From: Psychrobacter sp.
Lineage (GTDB): Bacteria > Pseudomonadota > Gammaproteobacteria > Pseudomonadales > Moraxellaceae
NCBI GenBank assembly: GCA_029264635.1
Contig: JARIAA010000134.1
Location: 1-15,883 of the forward strand
Length of the DNA stretch: 15,883 nt
Direction of reading: 5' to 3'
A model generated the notes under the pieces. That model was given only the letters and a program-made list of their open reading frames with translations. It ran no database searches and was not told the DNA's origin. Shown piece by piece: positions 15,578-15,883 of this stretch. Within the stretch, counting starts at the first letter, position 1. Every line of letters begins with the position of its first letter. The position numbers and the translations under genes are program-made.

Positions 15578-15883
15578 TTAGTAAGCGCAAAATTCTACTG
15601 AGCTGTGACTGCTATTACCATAAACTTTTATTCGGTGATTGCCCTTGCGCTCAGTAAAGTACGAGGTTTCATTGTTGTAACGATCGCCATCTAAACGTCC
15701 ATTTGGTCCTGAGACGTAAGCAACATTGATACGGTCATCGCCAACATTCCGAATGACGAGGTTTTGGTCGCGCATAAGCCATAGATGAAATAATTTACCA
15801 TCTTTTATATCACCAGTAAAGTTACCGCAGTAGCTGTCTTTTGCAAAGGTAATCTTGTTAGCAGATTCGGCCGCCTGTACACT
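15578..15883 (-). CDS. Hypothetical, probably secreted small protein (5'-truncated by window edge)
   Basis: The frame is open from the stop at 15578-15580 to the right edge of the window, giving the last 101 codons; the start lies outside. The Met at 15775 is internal, because coding-like sequence continues upstream (ANKITFAKDSYCGNFTGD). Two cysteines, in SYCGNF and in the terminal VEFCAY, would suit a disulfide and hence an exported protein. The pattern is short alternating strands, a GNHRIKVYGNS segment and no charged helices, which suggests a small beta-sandwich. The FAK-start with G-rich strands faintly recalls the g-type lysozyme inhibitor/PPC-like fold, but I do not recognise the family with confidence. 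No signal peptide can be judged. It converges on argB and shares its terminator. Confidence 0.7.
   Translation of the reverse strand, partial: SVQAAESANKITFAKDSYCGNFTGDIKDGKLFHLWLMRDQNLVIRNVGDDRINVAYVSGPNGRLDGDRYNNETSYFTERKGNHRIKVYGNSSHSSVEFCAY

Noticed and set aside
1..15883. CRISPR arrays, insertion sequences, integrase or phage genes, attachment sites
   Set aside because: No regularly spaced repeats, transposase or integrase motifs, or long terminal inverted repeats were seen. Gene content is ordinary chromosomal.

Overview
The window looks like a chromosomal segment of a gammaproteobacterium of the Moraxellaceae, most likely Psychrobacter. This is an inference from moderate GC content, protein sequences that read as cousins of Pseudomonas and Acinetobacter orthologues, and the gene order dut-algC-argB, which is also found in pseudomonads. 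No phage, IS, CRISPR, tRNA or rRNA was seen. Nearly all genes are on the + strand; one partial gene at the right edge is on the - strand.

Region 1 (1-6827) is a complete tripartite RND efflux operon. It encodes a periplasmic adaptor lipoprotein (193-1620), an AcrB-type inner-membrane transporter (1656-4916) and an OprM-type outer-membrane channel lipoprotein (4913-6766). The last two genes overlap by 4 nt, and the operon closes with an intrinsic terminator. A 13-bp dyad at 103-115 is a candidate operator. All three pump proteins carry extra C-terminal tails beyond their usual family ends, and the channel also has a long N-terminal pre-sequence.

Region 2 (6828-11975) holds three housekeeping genes transcribed separately or loosely together: hemB (heme synthesis), rep (accessory replicative helicase) and an mgtE-type Mg2+ channel gene. 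The 342 bases between hemB and the likely rep start contain a terminator-like hairpin, a consensus -10 box and small dyads, but no gene.

Region 3 (11976-15560) carries dut, an algC-position phosphohexomutase and argB. They cover dUTP removal, hexose-phosphate interconversion for surface polysaccharide, and arginine synthesis. The phosphohexomutase is long (634 aa) and divergent. It keeps the catalytic serine and metal loop but has changed residues in several substrate-binding loops, plus low-complexity insertions. argB ends at a strong bidirectional terminator shared with a convergent, truncated gene for a probably secreted small protein.

I do not see an obvious undescribed multi-gene system. 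The best leads are the coordinated tails on the efflux pump, including a calcium-loop-like motif in the channel, and the divergent AlgC.
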